From an uncultured Erysipelotrichales bacterium (GTDB lineage Bacteria > Bacillota_I > Bacilli_A > Erysipelotrichales > Coprobacillaceae), in contig CAJTTM010000005.1 of NCBI GenBank assembly GCA_910579135.1, forward strand, positions 1 to 64,000: a stretch of DNA of 64,000 nucleotides, written 5' to 3'. Of this stretch, positions 62,705 through 64,000 are shown piece by piece. Positions within the stretch are counted from its first letter, which is position 1, and each line of letters opens with the position of its first letter. The notes beneath the pieces are model-generated. The model did not search any database. It saw only the letters and a list, made by a program, of their open reading frames with translations, and was not told the origin of the DNA. A program made the translations under genes and the position numbers.

Positions 62705-62730
62705 AATTACTTATTTAATCTTTTGATATA

Positions 62731-64000
62731 TTACCAATTTGCATCAATATATGTGATATTCTGTCGACTATAAAAATAATCAATTCCATTGACTGTATAA
62801 ATATTTGGTAAAGGACATGCATCATAAAATTCACCCGTTTCTATATCTATAACATCAGTTATATCTTCGAAACGCATTCCATTTTTATAATAAGACCCAT
62901 TATTATTTAAATCGATGAGTGTACATCTATGATCGCTTCCACCCCAACCTATACCACTAGTATAAATGAGTGTACTTGTATACCCTAATTCTTGACCAAT
63001 TTTATACATTAATGATGATGAACCATAACAACTAAATTCCTTACTAATCCAATAAGGAGTTGTTTCAGGAGCTTTATTCAAAAGATTATCATTAACTGCT
63101 GCTCTTTTTTGATAGTATATATAGTTAGTTCTAATATATTTTTCTAATGCTTGTAATTTTTCTCTTTCTGTCATTGAATTATCAGTAACCTCATTAATTA
63201 AATTTTGAATATATTTTTTTTCTTCTTTATCTTTATCTAATACTGTAACTTTTTTTGAACAAACTTGAATAGTTCTTGTTGTATTTGGAATCTTTTCCTC
63301 AACAACAATATTATACGTTCCAGCTTTTTCAATACTTCCTTCAATTAAAAATCCATCTTTTACTTTACGTTCAGACCAACCATAATTTTCTGTATCAAAA
63401 TGTATATCCGCATAATCTGGTCTACCTGCAAAAGTATCAATAAATTTTCCATCCAAAGTATAAACATAAACAGATAAATATGGCTCAGAATCATCAAAAT
63501 TGTACCAGTTAAAAGGATTATTAGTTTTGACATGTGTTACAATATTTAATCCACTATAAAATCCATATTCATTTAAAAATTCCATTTCGTATTTATATTT
63601 TGGCTGATTTTTTGTTACTGTCACTTGACAAGTTGCTATTTTCCCATTTTTACTACTAACAATTATCGTTGCAGTTCCTTCTTTTTTGGCAGTTACTTTA
63701 CCTGTAGAAGATACAGTCGCAATATTTGTATCATTTGATTGCCACTCAACAGATTTATTTGTTGTACTACTAGGACTAACTGTTGCAGTTAATTTTGTTG
63801 ATTCATACTCATTTAATTTTAAAGATGTTGACGATAACGTAATACTATTAACTTCTGTTTCTACATCTTTTTTTTCTTCGTTTGAGGTTGAACTATTAAC
63901 TATTACCTTACATGACTTTGACATCCCATTAGATGCAATAGCATATATATAAGCAGTTCCTACACTTCTTGCAGTTACTTTTCCTGTAGATGAAACAGTT
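62731..64000 (-). CDS. Secreted Big_2 / transglutaminase-like protein (5' end outside the window)
   Basis: The frame stays open to the window end: upstream of the first ATG it reads TVSSTGKVTARSVGTAYIYA, which is the end of another Big_2 domain, so the start is to the right. Visible: two Big_2 units (the second with IATVSSTGKVTAKKEGTATI), an intermediate beta domain (about 160 residues), a helical linker, and a transglutaminase-like domain with EFSCYGSSSLMYKIGQELG (candidate Cys), SDHRCTLIDLNN (candidate His) and FEDITDVID (candidate Asp). It ends NITYIDANW. Cytoplasmic export is expected but the signal peptide is not visible. It resembles the Big_2 secretome of the chromosome at 18-25 kb, suggesting the ICE ends before it. 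Confidence 0.75.
   Translation of the reverse strand, partial: TVSSTGKVTARSVGTAYIYAIASNGMSKSCKVIVNSSTSNEEKKDVETEVNSITLSSTSLKLNEYESTKLTATVSPSSTTNKSVEWQSNDTNIATVSSTGKVTAKKEGTATIIVSSKNGKIATCQVTVTKNQPKYKYEMEFLNEYGFYSGLNIVTHVKTNNPFNWYNFDDSEPYLSVYVYTLDGKFIDTFAGRPDYADIHFDTENYGWSERKVKDGFLIEGSIEKAGTYNIVVEEKIPNTTRTIQVCSKKVTVLDKDKEEKKYIQNLINEVTDNSMTEREKLQALEKYIRTNYIYYQKRAAVNDNLLNKAPETTPYWISKEFSCYGSSSLMYKIGQELGYTSTLIYTSGIGWGGSDHRCTLIDLNNNGSYYKNGMRFEDITDVIDIETGEFYDACPLPNIYTVNGIDYFYSRQNITYIDANW

Overview
The window is AT-rich, low-GC Gram-positive DNA (Bacillota). Strong AGGAGG-type ribosome binding sites, a VanR/VanS-like two-component pair, many secreted proteins with bacterial Ig-like (Big_2) domains and fermentative glycyl-radical metabolism suggest an anaerobic gut member of the Erysipelotrichia/Coprobacillaceae or a related clostridial lineage. 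The lineage is inferred from gene content only.

Left part, chromosomal (1-26.2 kb). A cell-surface glycan locus on the minus strand carries an ABC exporter (TagG/TagH type), a degenerate GDPD-like protein fused to a Big_2 domain, and a polysaccharide pyruvyl transferase gene broken by three single-base indels. fucO (lactaldehyde reductase) follows, with a 24-bp dyad next to its promoter, then a decayed MATE gene and an Rpn-family nuclease gene. An operon at 7.9-12.8 kb encodes a glycyl radical enzyme, its activase, a Gfo/Idh/MocA oxidoreductase and a fructose-6-phosphate-aldolase-like transaldolase; a DeoR-type repressor gene lies upstream. pyrG has a GGGC-start attenuator leader. It is followed by a response regulator/histidine kinase pair, a PfkB-family sugar-phosphate kinase and a three-gene tRNA operon (Gly, Asn, Glu). 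Two large secreted papain-like cysteine peptidases with Ig-like domains each have an upstream c-di-GMP-I riboswitch with tandem terminators, so their expression should follow c-di-GMP. Their 3' ends share an apparently identical 524-bp block.

Middle and right part (about 26.3-62.6 kb): an integrative and conjugative element (ICE). It has a large serine recombinase, an MOBP/MobL-type relaxase, a VirD4 coupling protein, VirB4, VirB6/TrbL-like, VirB3/TcpE-like and small membrane subunits, a CwlT-like cell-wall hydrolase and an XRE regulator. Cargo near the recombinase includes a tightly coupled pair, a KAP-like P-loop NTPase and an 819-residue protein with an HExxH motif, which I consider the best candidate for an undescribed system (possibly anti-phage). 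A 75-residue acidic protein and a DUF3825 protein are encoded beside it on the plus strand. The far end of the element carries a surface-fibre module: a SipW-type signal peptidase, three TasA/camelysin-like proteins, a sortase-signal-like membrane protein, an 1133-aa surface protein, and a 1490-aa thioester/SpaA/VaFE adhesin.

At the right edge a separate unit encodes a Big_2/transglutaminase-like secreted protein that runs off the window. I did not find the ICE's right attachment site, so its extent is approximate. No CRISPR array or rRNA was seen.
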